From the NCBI RefSeq assembly GCF_900149695.1, contig NZ_LT703004.1:620001-684000 (forward strand): a stretch of 64,000 nt of DNA, written 5' to 3'. A program made the translations under genes and the position numbers. Source of the stretch: Anderseniella sp. Alg231-50. GTDB taxonomy: Bacteria; Pseudomonadota; Alphaproteobacteria; Rhizobiales; Aestuariivirgaceae. Shown in pieces: positions 8,300-16,183 of the stretch. Each line of letters starts with the position of its first letter. Position 1 is the first letter of the stretch. Under the pieces are notes generated by a model, which saw nothing but the letters and a program-made list of their open reading frames with translations, made no database searches and was not told the DNA's origin.

Positions 8300-8878
8300 T
8301 CAGGCCAGCAACCGAAGGGAGGCAACGCTGCGTTTCAGCATGGCGACGGGCGCCTGCGACCTGGCCATGACCCGCGTACCGACATATTGCGTCGTCAGCA
8401 TATCGGCCATTTGGCGTCGGGCGGCCGCATCAAGGCCGGCGTGAACCGGCGAGGCTTTCAGGGCAACTTCAAACCCCTTTTGCAGTTTGCCGAGCGTGCG
8501 GTGAACAGCATCGGCAATATCGGTATCTTCGGACGCCGGCCCGGCAGCGGCCGAGCAGGCGAGGCACCCGCGGCGGTCGCCCTTCCTGACGTCAGCGATG
8601 ACATTGCCGAACAACGCCATGATCCGGTCCCAGCCGTCAGCGATATCAGGCCCTGACAACAGTCCCACGGCGGGAATGACATAGTCCTTTTCATAGCGCT
8701 CCAGCACCACCAGGTAGAGCGACTTCTTGTCGGTAAAAGCCTTGTACAGGCTGCCGCGGCTCAACCCCATGCCGGACAACAGGTCAGGCAGCGAAGCGCC
8801 CTCATAGCCGTGCTCCCAGAACACGTCCATGGCACCGCCAACGGCGTCTTCAACTTTAAATTCACGTGGCCGTGCCAT
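8300..8878 (-). CDS. TetR/AcrR family regulator
   Basis: The 192-residue protein starts MARPREFKVEDAVGGAMDVF and contains the helix-turn-helix LPDLLSGMGLSRGSLYKAF; the C-terminal part (RRGCLACSAAAGPASED) is typical of the TetR_C YjdC/ComR-like branch with a cysteine pair. It is divergent from the small membrane protein gene at 9045; the two operator-like palindromes between them support mutual control. Confidence 0.9.
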   Translation of the reverse strand: MARPREFKVEDAVGGAMDVFWEHGYEGASLPDLLSGMGLSRGSLYKAFTDKKSLYLVVLERYEKDYVIPAVGLLSGPDIADGWDRIMALFGNVIADVRKGDRRGCLACSAAAGPASEDTDIADAVHRTLGKLQKGFEVALKASPVHAGLDAAARRQMADMLTTQYVGTRVMARSQAPVAMLKRSVASLRLLA

Positions 8879-8918
8879 CAGGTCGCCTTTTGTCTTTCAG
8901 TGCTTATCATCTAGTTAT

Positions 8919-8983
8919 AAACCAAATGGTACACAATTCACGCATTCGTGTTTCAGTGTGTTTTGTACCAATTGGTTCCAAAC
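8919..8983. promoter_or_regulatory. Two inverted copies of a TetR-type operator
   Basis: Copy 1 (from 8919, + strand) reads AACCAAATGGTACACAA. Copy 2 lies on the opposite strand, ending near 8979, and reads AACCAATTGGTACAAAA. The core is ACCAATTGGT, a perfect 10-bp palindrome at 8967-8976, and ACCAAATGGT at 8921-8930. Centres are 46 bp apart. They fill the gap between the divergent tetR and membrane-protein genes. Confidence 0.7.
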
Positions 8984-9044
8984 TATAAAACTATCTCCAG
9001 ATCACCGGGCAAAGCCGGTGCAACCCAACACAGGAGAGCCAACC

Positions 9045-9413
9045 ATGTTACCCCGATTCATCACAAAGACCATTCATGCCTATCTCGATTATCCCGTCGC
9101 CATCAGCCTTGTCGCCATGCCGTTCATTCTCGGCCTCGGCAGCGTAAATCCGCTTGCCTTCTGGCTGTCGGTGGCAACCGGTATCGCCGCCTTCGTGCTG
9201 ACCGTCCTGACCGACCATCACCTGGGCATCATCCGCGTCCTGCCCTACAAACTGCACCTGACCGTGGATTTCCTCGTCGGCCTGGTGTTTGTCGCCGCCC
9301 CGTTTGCGCTCGGACTTGCCGGGCTGGAAGCTGCCTATTACTGGGTTCTCGGCGGCACCGTGCTGGCCGTTGTCAGCCTGCACAAGCAAGAAGACACCCT
9401 GCAGACTGCCTGA
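9045..9413 (+). CDS. Small four-helix inner-membrane protein, unknown function
   Basis: The 122-residue product is strongly hydrophobic with four predicted membrane segments (about residues 14-32, 36-54, 68-86 and 90-108) separated by short loops; the two halves resemble each other (AISLVAMPFILGLGS versus LVGLVFVAAPFALGL), suggesting an internal duplication as in SPW-repeat proteins. ATG 9045 has an AGGAG site. It is divergent from a TetR gene, so probably inducible. No catalytic motif is visible. Confidence 0.75.
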   Translation: MLPRFITKTIHAYLDYPVAISLVAMPFILGLGSVNPLAFWLSVATGIAAFVLTVLTDHHLGIIRVLPYKLHLTVDFLVGLVFVAAPFALGLAGLEAAYYWVLGGTVLAVVSLHKQEDTLQTA

Positions 9414-9450
9414 GGCAGCCTGTTCGGGAAATACAACACCTGCCTCCAGG

Positions 9451-9477
9451 ATGCCGCCGGCCTTGCGCCGGCGGCAT
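9451..9477. terminator. Perfect 11-bp hairpin between convergent genes
   Basis: Arms ATGCCGCCGGC and GCCGGCGGCAT flank a 5-nt loop. It is centred between the stop of the membrane protein gene (+) and the stop of the LysR gene (-), and likely terminates both; T tracts are short. Confidence 0.65.
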
Positions 9478-9503
9478 TATCTATGGCGCTTCCCGCAATA
9501 CAT

Positions 9504-10403
9504 TCAGCGCTTCCGCCGTGCGTCCAGGAAATCGATGAACAGGCGCAACAGGTCGAGGTGGCGGTTGTGCTCGGGGTAATACAGGAAGAACGGCGGGTGC
9601 TCGAGGGCGAAGGCGTCCAGCACCGTCTGCAGCGTGCCTGCAGCCAGGTCAGGCTCGATAACCGCGCGCAGCGACCAGCCTATACCGTGGCCTTCGCGGG
9701 CTGCCTGCACAACCGACTGGAAACTGTCGAACACCAGGTTGGCGGCGGGATCGACGGTGAACACCTGACCGTCTTCGCGGAATTGCCAGTCGGCAACCTG
9801 GTTGGCGCTGATGAACCGGTAGCGAATACACTTGTGGACCAAAAGCTCGCGCGGACGCTCCGGGCGGCCATGACGGTCCAGATAGGCTGGCGAGGCTGAC
9901 AGCGCTGCCATCAGCGGCGGTGTCAATCGTGTCGCCACCATGCCGTCGGCCAGCCGGTCGCCCAGCCGGATACCGGCATGAAATCCATTGCCGACAATAT
10001 CGACCAGGGCCTCATCAAACGACAGCTCCAGCCGGACATCCGGGTGTTGGGCCTGAAATTCGGCCAGTACCGGCTCGATGGCAATACGGTAGGCGCTCCA
10101 CGGCAGCGTCAGCCGCAATGTGCCGGTCTTCGCCCTGCCCGCCTCGCGGGCTTCGGCGATCGCCTCGTCGATCTGGGCAAAGGCCGGACCGGCCCGGTTC
10201 AAAAGGGCGCGTCCGGCGTCCGTCAATTCAATGGAGCGCGTGGTGCGGACCAGCAGGTTGACATCCAGTTCGCGTTCCAGCGCCTTGAGCCGGTAACTGA
10301 CCGCAGGTGCGCCCATGCCCAGCAATTTGGCGGCCGAGCGCAGCGAACCCTGCCGGACGATGGCCAGGAATATTTCGATACCGTTGAAAGGTTTCATGCT
10401 CAT
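9504..10403 (-). CDS. LysR family transcriptional regulator
   Basis: The 299-residue protein has a LysR helix-turn-helix (RSAAKLLGMGAPAVSYRLKA) and an effector domain with the FHAGIRLGDRLADGMVATRL stretch typical of the AaeR/DsdC-like (PBP2_CrgA_like) group. The start at 10403 (MSMKPFNG) is uncertain; ATG 10397 is equally possible. It is divergent from the EamA transporter at 10502 and likely controls it. Confidence 0.87.
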   Translation of the reverse strand: MSMKPFNGIEIFLAIVRQGSLRSAAKLLGMGAPAVSYRLKALERELDVNLLVRTTRSIELTDAGRALLNRAGPAFAQIDEAIAEAREAGRAKTGTLRLTLPWSAYRIAIEPVLAEFQAQHPDVRLELSFDEALVDIVGNGFHAGIRLGDRLADGMVATRLTPPLMAALSASPAYLDRHGRPERPRELLVHKCIRYRFISANQVADWQFREDGQVFTVDPAANLVFDSFQSVVQAAREGHGIGWSLRAVIEPDLAAGTLQTVLDAFALEHPPFFLYYPEHNRHLDLLRLFIDFLDARRKR

Positions 10404-10439
10404 TGTTCGAAAAATGACAATAGTGAGTTGCAAATGCAA
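10402..10439. promoter_or_regulatory. Candidate LysR binding region before the EamA exporter
   Basis: Two dyads lie in the 98-bp divergent gap: ATTGT-N10-ACAAT (10402-10421, overlapping the presumed LysR start) and TTGCA-AA-TGCAA (10428-10439). Both resemble the short interrupted palindromes bound by LysR proteins. Overlap with the start codon of the regulator suggests autorepression. Confidence 0.4.
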
Positions 10440-10501
10440 TGTCTAATTGAATAGTTATGCCTTACCTATGGTGGCCTCAAAACAACTGTCGAGGACATCT
10501 C

Positions 10502-11422
10502 ATGACCACCTCATCTGTCACCTCCCGCCCCGACAATCCGGTCACGGGCGCCTGCCTGATTGTTTTCGCCGTGTTCCTGATGGCGCTGCAGGATGCCGTC
10601 ATCAAGTATGCCAGCTCCGACCTGACACTCTGGCAACTCTATGTGCTGCGCTCCTTGCTGGCCCTGCCGGTGCTGGCGGTCATTGCCGGGTTGAAACGAA
10701 CTACACCGGCCGTTCTGGCATCGGCTGCAGCGCGCTGGGTGACGCTGAGATCCTGCCTGCTGGTATTGATGTATGTTTCGCTTTACGCAGCCATTCCGGT
10801 GTTGCCGCTATCCACACTGGCGGCGGGGTTTTACACCGGACCACTGTTCATCGCGATACTGTCAGCAGTGCTGATCGGTGAGCCGGTGAGCACGCGGGGC
10901 TGGCTGGCGGTGGCCACCGGGTTTTCAGGTGTGCTGCTGATCATCAGGCCGGGTACCGATGAGTTTTCGCTGCTGGTCCTGCTGCCGGTCCTGTCCGGTT
11001 TGTTCTATGCCCTGGCCGCCATCCTGACCCGCGACCGTTGCCAGCACGATACACCCGTGGCGCTGGCGATTTCGCTGAACCTGGTTTTGCTCATCACCGG
11101 CGCGGCAGTCAGTGTTGTGCTGTTCGCCTGGCAACCGTCGGGCACAGTTCTTCCACCGTTCCTGTCGGGCCCGTGGGCCGCCATGACGCTGCGCGAATGG
11201 GGCCTCGTCATGGTGCTGGCGGTGCTGATTGTCGGCATAGGCGTCGGACTTGCTGCGGCCTATCAGGCTGCGCGCCCTGTGATCGTCGCCACGTTCGACT
11301 ACAGCTACCTGATATTCTCCACGATGTTTGGGTTCTTGCTGTTCGCGGAGACCCCCGACCTGGCAACCGTCACCGGCATGGGCCTGATTGCCGGGGCCGG
11401 CCTGATTGTAGTGCGCAGCTAA
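10502..11422 (+). CDS. DMT superfamily (EamA) transporter
   Basis: The 306-residue protein has ten predicted membrane helices arranged as two EamA repeats of five; the first begins at residue ~14 (GACLIVFAVFLMALQDAVIK) and the second near residue 150. Members export amino acids, purines or other metabolites. ATG 10502 is preceded by GAGGA. Its stop overlaps the convergent GntR gene by 4 nt. The substrate is not predictable. Confidence 0.85.
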   Translation: MTTSSVTSRPDNPVTGACLIVFAVFLMALQDAVIKYASSDLTLWQLYVLRSLLALPVLAVIAGLKRTTPAVLASAAARWVTLRSCLLVLMYVSLYAAIPVLPLSTLAAGFYTGPLFIAILSAVLIGEPVSTRGWLAVATGFSGVLLIIRPGTDEFSLLVLLPVLSGLFYALAAILTRDRCQHDTPVALAISLNLVLLITGAAVSVVLFAWQPSGTVLPPFLSGPWAAMTLREWGLVMVLAVLIVGIGVGLAAAYQAARPVIVATFDYSYLIFSTMFGFLLFAETPDLATVTGMGLIAGAGLIVVRS

Positions 11423-12042
11423 CTGCCGGACATGGCCTGAAGCAGTACATCCCTAGTCGCCGACAAATGCCTGCGCAGTGCCTTTTCACACGCAGTTGCA
11501 TGCCCGGCGGCAAATTCCGCCGCGATTGCCTCGTGATCTTCCAGCCAGCGCGGCGTATGGGCCTTGAGGCTGTCGTACCCCTTGGCGTGGATCCGGCACA
11601 GATTGCGCAGTTCGCCGATCAGGCGGACATGGCGCGGCTTTGCGGCCGGCTGGTAAAGGGCTTCGTGGAAATCCCGGTCCCCTTTGCTCCAACCCGCCCT
11701 GCCCGCTTCCAGCGATGAGCGGCGCAACTGGTAGCGCACCTCGTCAACCTGCTCGGGAGACGCGGCTGCCGCAGCAGCCCGTACGCAATTGCATTCCAGC
11801 ATGAGGCGCAGTTCGAACACTTCGCCGATTTCCGCTGGCGACAGGCTGACCACCCAGGCACCGCGATTGGGCCGGATCGTCACCAGCCGCTCTCCGGCCA
11901 GCGAGGCCAGCGCATCCCTGACCGGTATACGGCTGGCGCCGAAGCGCTCCGCGATACCAGCCTGGTGCAGTTCGGCCCCGGGCGGCAGCTCACCGCTCAG
12001 GATGTCGGCGCGCAGTGCGTCCACAATGGTGTTGTCAGTCAC
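11419..12042 (-). CDS. GntR family regulator (FadR/FCD subfamily)
   Basis: The 207-residue protein has an N-terminal winged helix (AGIAERFGASRIPVRDALAS) and a helical FCD ligand domain (FELRLMLECNCVRAAAAAA, DRDFHEALY, with His residues that bind metal in the family). It starts with GTG at 12042, preceded by AAGG. It is divergent from an OsmC-family gene, and a perfect 22-bp palindrome lies between them. Confidence 0.9.
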   Translation of the reverse strand: MTDNTIVDALRADILSGELPPGAELHQAGIAERFGASRIPVRDALASLAGERLVTIRPNRGAWVVSLSPAEIGEVFELRLMLECNCVRAAAAAASPEQVDEVRYQLRRSSLEAGRAGWSKGDRDFHEALYQPAAKPRHVRLIGELRNLCRIHAKGYDSLKAHTPRWLEDHEAIAAEFAAGHATACEKALRRHLSATRDVLLQAMSGS

Positions 12043-12081
12043 ATTTTTCGCCTTGAAAACAGTCCATCAATCCATTAGCAA

Positions 12082-12103
12082 ATATGTATACATGTATACA
12101 TAT
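12082..12103. promoter_or_regulatory. Perfect 22-bp palindrome, presumed GntR operator
   Basis: The half-site is ATATGTATACA, mirrored exactly around a CATG centre (12091-12094). It overlaps the region just before the osmC-like ribosome site, so a bound repressor would block that promoter. GTATAC-containing dyads fit FCD-type GntR operators. Confidence 0.75.
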
Positions 12104-12113
12104 GGAGTCAATC

Positions 12114-12608
12114 ATGGCCAACAACCACACCTATACAAGCCGCGTCGAGTGGACCGGCAATACCGGCGAAGGCACCCGCACCTACAAGGGTTACGAAAGG
12201 ACGTGGGATATTGCAGTGCCGGGAAAACCGGTCATCCATTGCTCGAACGACCCGCTGCTGGGCGGTGATCCAACGCTGATGAACCCGGAAGACCTGCTGA
12301 TTTCGGCGCTGTCGGCATGTCACATGCTGTGGTACCTGCACCTGGCCAGCGTCGACAAGATTACCGTCCTGAGCTACCGCGACGATCCGGTGGCGCAAGG
12401 TGAAAACATGCCCGACGGATCGGGACGTTTCCTGAATGCAACCTTGCGTCCGCACATCACGGTCGAAGCCGGTTGTGACCTTGTCCGGGCCCACGACATT
12501 CACCACGATATCCACAAATACTGTTTCATCGCCCGCTCGGTGAACTTCCCGGTGAGCTGTGAACCGGTCATGACCGCCCAGCAGGGATTGAATGCAGACC
12601 CTAGATAG
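12114..12608 (+). CDS. OsmC family protein
   Basis: The 164-residue protein belongs to the OsmC/Ohr fold of thiol-dependent peroxidases. The central helix carries the first conserved cysteine (LLISALSACHMLWYLHLAS) and the second follows in the late segment (FPVSCEP near residue 150), as in peroxide-reducing members that use Glu/Arg/two-Cys chemistry. ATG 12114 follows GGAG. Probably repressed by the divergent GntR protein. Its 3' end overlaps the convergent HAD gene by 8 nt. Confidence 0.85.
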   Translation: MANNHTYTSRVEWTGNTGEGTRTYKGYERTWDIAVPGKPVIHCSNDPLLGGDPTLMNPEDLLISALSACHMLWYLHLASVDKITVLSYRDDPVAQGENMPDGSGRFLNATLRPHITVEAGCDLVRAHDIHHDIHKYCFIARSVNFPVSCEPVMTAQQGLNADPR

Positions 12609-13515
12609 ACGGGATGATGAAGTCCGGCACGATGCCCGAAGACTGCATCAGGGCATCGACGTCGAGATCCTTTACAAGACCGTGATCGGTCACCAGCACG
12701 GTGCGCCAGCCGGCGGCGGCACCGCCCAGGATGTCGGTGTGAAAACTGTCGCCGATCATGGCGATCCGGTGCGGGTCGACCGCCGGTTCAAAACGGCGCG
12801 CCACTTCTGAAAAGGCATTGCCGAACGGCTTGCCGTAAAACACCGGTTCAATCCCCAAAGCATCGGCAATCTCATGTGCGCAGGCACCGGGTTCAAGTGA
12901 AAGGCCACCTTCTCGAGGCGCAACTATGTCGGGATTGCCGACCAGTAGCGGACGTGGCCGCATTGCCACTGCTTCAGCAAGCAGGGACTGCAATTCAGGG
13001 GTCCAGTCCTGGCTGGAGAGCAGAATGAAACCGTCGCTGTAGTCAAATCCGGCCTTGTCGGTGAGGCGGTGACAACGACCCGGCAGCTCATCGATGTTGG
13101 ATTGAAGCGGTGCCGCAACACCCCACCTCATTTCGCCGTCGTACGCCTTCAACCCACGTGTGAGCACTTCCCGGCTGCTGACGATTTCCGCCGCCTCGAA
13201 CTGAAACCCGAGCTGCGAATACTTGTGCACAAGCCGGCCCAGCGGAACCGTCGCAGCATTGGTCAGGATGAGCAGTTGCTTGTTGGCCGCGCGCAACGCG
13301 TCAATGCGCGCGCGGGCACCGGCAATGGGTTCGTCGCCAACGTTCAGGACGCCAAACGAGTCGAACACGAATGCATCAAACTCATCCCTGAGATCATCAA
13401 GACTGGCGGCGCAGACCGGCTGTTCGGGGCACACTGCTCCGGGCAGCCTGGAGCGGACGTCCTCATAACGCTCAATCGCCCAGGAAGCAGACACGGTGTT
13501 TTCGGCAGCAAGCAA
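12601..13515 (-). CDS. HAD-IIA (NagD-like) phosphatase
   Basis: The 304-residue protein has the HAD loops: motif I FVFDSFGVLNVG (nucleophile Asp; the second Asp of DxD is replaced by Phe, as in a known HAD-IIA subgroup with DxWGV), motif II ILTNAAT, the lysine in YGKPFGNAF and motif IV AMIGDSFHTDILGG. Such enzymes dephosphorylate small phospho-sugars or glycerol phosphate. It starts at TTG 13515, 18 nt after the EEP phosphatase gene, with AGGAG at 13528-13532. Last gene of the deoR-ugp operon. Confidence 0.83.
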   Translation of the reverse strand: MLAAENTVSASWAIERYEDVRSRLPGAVCPEQPVCAASLDDLRDEFDAFVFDSFGVLNVGDEPIAGARARIDALRAANKQLLILTNAATVPLGRLVHKYSQLGFQFEAAEIVSSREVLTRGLKAYDGEMRWGVAAPLQSNIDELPGRCHRLTDKAGFDYSDGFILLSSQDWTPELQSLLAEAVAMRPRPLLVGNPDIVAPREGGLSLEPGACAHEIADALGIEPVFYGKPFGNAFSEVARRFEPAVDPHRIAMIGDSFHTDILGGAAAGWRTVLVTDHGLVKDLDVDALMQSSGIVPDFIIPSI

Positions 13516-13533
13516 GATGGCAGCAATCTCCTG

Positions 13534-14397
13534 TCAGGGCGTACCGGCAATGCTCAGCATCAGCGGCTGGTGGTCGGAAGCATCGGTTTCGGTATCGACG
13601 CAAACGCCCTCAACCGCGCTCGCTGCGGCACCGGCAACAAAGAAGAAGTCACGGCAGTGCGGCCCTTGCGGCCATTGCACGGTGTCATGCACACCGCAGG
13701 TCGGGTCATGCGGGCGGTCGGCATGGGCAATCTGCCAGGCGTCGCGGAAGCAGACCGCGGCGCCATCGGCGGGGGACAGCATGGCAGCATATTCCGGTGA
13801 TCCCGTCTCGATATTGAAGTCCCCGCACAGGACACAACTCTCCGGCCGGTCGAGAAAGCTGTAACTGCCGGCGTCATCATAATCAGGTCGACTGTGCGCA
13901 ACAGCCGCCGCCTGCAGGTGCAGTTCACGCAGCCTTGCAATCTGTGCCAGCCGCTGTTCAAGCGAATGATACTCCAGATGCGTGTTCATCACCCGCAGCG
14001 AAGTGTTGCCGGTTGCAACCGTCACCTCGCTGACCTGGCGCGGCATCTGGCGCACGCCGGCATGGGGCGGCTGCGGCAAGGCGTGGTGAAACACGGAGAC
14101 AACCGGCAAGCGGCTCAGCGTGGCATTGCCGTACTGCCACCGCGGTGCGCCCGGCGCGCGCCCCGCTTCTATGGCAACGCCGAAGATCACCTCATAGCCT
14201 GGAAACAGGTCAGCCAGCTCGGCGATCTGGTCAACGGCAAATCCGGCTCCTGACACCGGCAGATGCCGCGACACTTCCTGCAGGCAGATAACATCAGGCT
14301 CGCCCATGCGCGAGATCACCTCGGCGATACGCGGCAGGGACACAACGCCGTCCGCGCCCTTGCCGTTCTGGATGTTCCACGAGGCGACCGTGGTCAT
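13534..14397 (-). CDS. Endonuclease/exonuclease/phosphatase (EEP) fold hydrolase
   Basis: The 287-residue protein shows the EEP metal and catalytic motifs in order: VASWNIQNGKG, VICLQEVSRH, MNTHLEYHS, LCGDFNIETGS and DASDHQPLML. The fold covers DNases, sphingomyelinases and phosphodiesterases. No signal peptide is seen, so it acts in the cytoplasm. ATG 14397 overlaps the ugpE stop by 4 nt (ATGA). Its place behind a Ugp-type importer suggests it cleaves an imported glycerophosphodiester or similar phosphodiester rather than DNA; this is inference. Confidence 0.83.
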   Translation of the reverse strand: MTTVASWNIQNGKGADGVVSLPRIAEVISRMGEPDVICLQEVSRHLPVSGAGFAVDQIAELADLFPGYEVIFGVAIEAGRAPGAPRWQYGNATLSRLPVVSVFHHALPQPPHAGVRQMPRQVSEVTVATGNTSLRVMNTHLEYHSLEQRLAQIARLRELHLQAAAVAHSRPDYDDAGSYSFLDRPESCVLCGDFNIETGSPEYAAMLSPADGAAVCFRDAWQIAHADRPHDPTCGVHDTVQWPQGPHCRDFFFVAGAAASAVEGVCVDTETDASDHQPLMLSIAGTP

Positions 14398-15224
14398 TTG
14401 ATGCCCGCATACATGAACGACTGGACGAACTGGCGCTGGAACAGCAGGAAGGCAATCAGCAACGGTGCCACCGACAACAGGGTGGCGGCCGAAACGATGG
14501 ACCAGTCGACGCCGGATTCCGGCGCGCCGAAAATACCCAGGCCCACGGTCAAGGGCCGGGTCTCGACCGAGTTGGTGATAACCAGCGGCCACAGGAAATT
14601 GTTCCAGTGGTGGCTGATGGACACCAGCCCGAAGGCCAGGTAGGTCGGCCGGGCCAGCGGCACATAGACCCGCATCAGGATGCCGAACAGGCCGCAGCCT
14701 TCCAGCCGGGCGGCGTCTTCAAGTTCCTTCGGCGTCGACTTGAATGCCTGGCGGAGCAGGAAGATGCCGAAAGCACTGGCCATGTAAGGCAGGCCGATAC
14801 CGGTAATGGTGTCAACGAAGCCCAGTTTTGCCAGCGTGGAGTAGTTTTCGACGATCAGGATTTCCGGCGTGATCATCAGCTGAACCAGAACCAGTCCGAA
14901 CGCGACATTGCTGCCGAAGAACTGGAACCGCGCAAAGGCGTAGGCTGCAAGTGTTCCCACAACCATCTGTGCGGCCAGCAACATGGTCACCAGCAGGAAC
15001 GTGTTGATGCCGTAGCGCAGGAACGGCGCCTGCGACAGCGCTTCGCGGAAATTGTCCAGCGTCAGCGGCGCCAGCAACTCGAAATTCGTCGAGTATTCGC
15101 TGGGATGGAAGGCCGCCCAGAACGCATACAGCAACGGCGATATCCACAACACGGCGAGCACCCAGGCCCCGACAATCTCGAGGATTTCCGTATAATTGCG
15201 GCTTTTCATCTGCGATTTGCTCAT
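14394..15224 (-). CDS. ugpE: ABC importer permease, UgpE/MalG type
   Basis: The 276-residue inner-membrane permease has six predicted helices and the cytoplasmic EAA loop (ELEDAARLEGCGLFGILMRV) that docks with the ATPase. The order ugpA-ugpE with 4-nt overlaps at both ends shows translational coupling. Together with the other ugp-like genes it would import glycerol-3-phosphate, glycerophosphodiesters or a related polyol phosphate; the name reflects family, not proven substrate. Confidence 0.87.
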   Translation of the reverse strand: MSKSQMKSRNYTEILEIVGAWVLAVLWISPLLYAFWAAFHPSEYSTNFELLAPLTLDNFREALSQAPFLRYGINTFLLVTMLLAAQMVVGTLAAYAFARFQFFGSNVAFGLVLVQLMITPEILIVENYSTLAKLGFVDTITGIGLPYMASAFGIFLLRQAFKSTPKELEDAARLEGCGLFGILMRVYVPLARPTYLAFGLVSISHHWNNFLWPLVITNSVETRPLTVGLGIFGAPESGVDWSIVSAATLLSVAPLLIAFLLFQRQFVQSFMYAGIK

Positions 15225-16105
15225 CGGTAGTGTATCCGCCGGTCGAGCACGAAGAACTGTACCAGCGCCATGACCGCCAGCAGGCCCAGCAACACCACGG
15301 TCAGCGTGGCGGCATAGTTGGTGTCGAAATAGGAAAACGCATTTTCGAAAATGTAATAGAGCAGCAGGTTGCTGGCATTGTCCGGACCGCCCTTGGTCAG
15401 CACGAACAGATGGTCGACCAGCTTGAACGAGTTGAGCACCGCATTGATCAGCACAAACAGCGTGGTCGGCATGAGCAGCGGAAACACCACCCGGCGAAAA
15501 TAGTACCAGCGCGATGCGCCTTCCAGCTTTGCCGCCTCGCCCAGTTCCGGCGGAATGTGCTGCAGCGCGGCCAGGTAGAAAATCATGAAGAAGCCGGCTT
15601 CTTTCCAGACCGTCATGACGATGATGGACGACAGGACCGTGTCGGGATCACCGAGCCAGTTGTGCCCGGAAAACCCGAACCAGCCGGTGATCTGGTCGAT
15701 CAGGCCGATGTCGGGCGAATAGAAGAACAGCCAGATGTTGGCAACGGCAATCATCGGCAGGATGGTCGGGGTGAAGTACGCCATGCGCACGAATGAACGC
15801 CCCGGCATGGCGCGGTTGACCGCCAGCGCCATGATGATGGCGAGCCCGATGGAGGTCGGAATGGTGCCCAGCGCAAACCACATATTGTTGACCAGCACTT
15901 TCCAGAAGATCGGGTCCTGGGTCATGGCCTCGTAATTGCCCATCCCGATGAACCGTGACGGGCGCACGGAATTGCCTTTCGAGAAGAAACTGTTGATGAG
16001 GGTTGCAATGGTCGGATAGTGGGTGAACGACACCAGCAGGATGGCGGCCGGCGTCAACAGAAGCCAACCGTGCACATGTCTCATTGTGTCTCGCGACAGA
16101 TGCAT
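15221..16105 (-). CDS. ugpA: ABC importer permease, UgpA/MalF type
   Basis: The 294-residue permease has six predicted helices, with the EAA loop at PPELGEAAKLEGASRWYYFR. It overlaps ugpE by 4 nt. A 13-bp perfect hairpin lies between ugpB and this gene, probably lowering permease expression relative to the binding protein, as in many ABC operons. Confidence 0.88.
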   Translation of the reverse strand: MHLSRDTMRHVHGWLLLTPAAILLVSFTHYPTIATLINSFFSKGNSVRPSRFIGMGNYEAMTQDPIFWKVLVNNMWFALGTIPTSIGLAIIMALAVNRAMPGRSFVRMAYFTPTILPMIAVANIWLFFYSPDIGLIDQITGWFGFSGHNWLGDPDTVLSSIIVMTVWKEAGFFMIFYLAALQHIPPELGEAAKLEGASRWYYFRRVVFPLLMPTTLFVLINAVLNSFKLVDHLFVLTKGGPDNASNLLLYYIFENAFSYFDTNYAATLTVVLLGLLAVMALVQFFVLDRRIHYR

Positions 16106-16136
16106 TCAACTCTTTCCGGTCCAGGGTCAGTGCGAG

Positions 16137-16170
16137 GGACACAGGGCGCGGGTGAATGCGCCCTGTGTCC
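16137..16170. terminator. Intra-operon hairpin between ugpB and ugpA
   Basis: Arms GGACACAGGGCGC (16137-16149) and GCGCCCTGTGTCC (16158-16170) form a perfect 13-bp stem with an 8-nt loop. No T run follows on the coding strand, so it is more likely an mRNA stabiliser / partial attenuator after the binding-protein gene than a full terminator. Confidence 0.65.
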
Positions 16171-16183
16171 GGTTTGTCAGATA

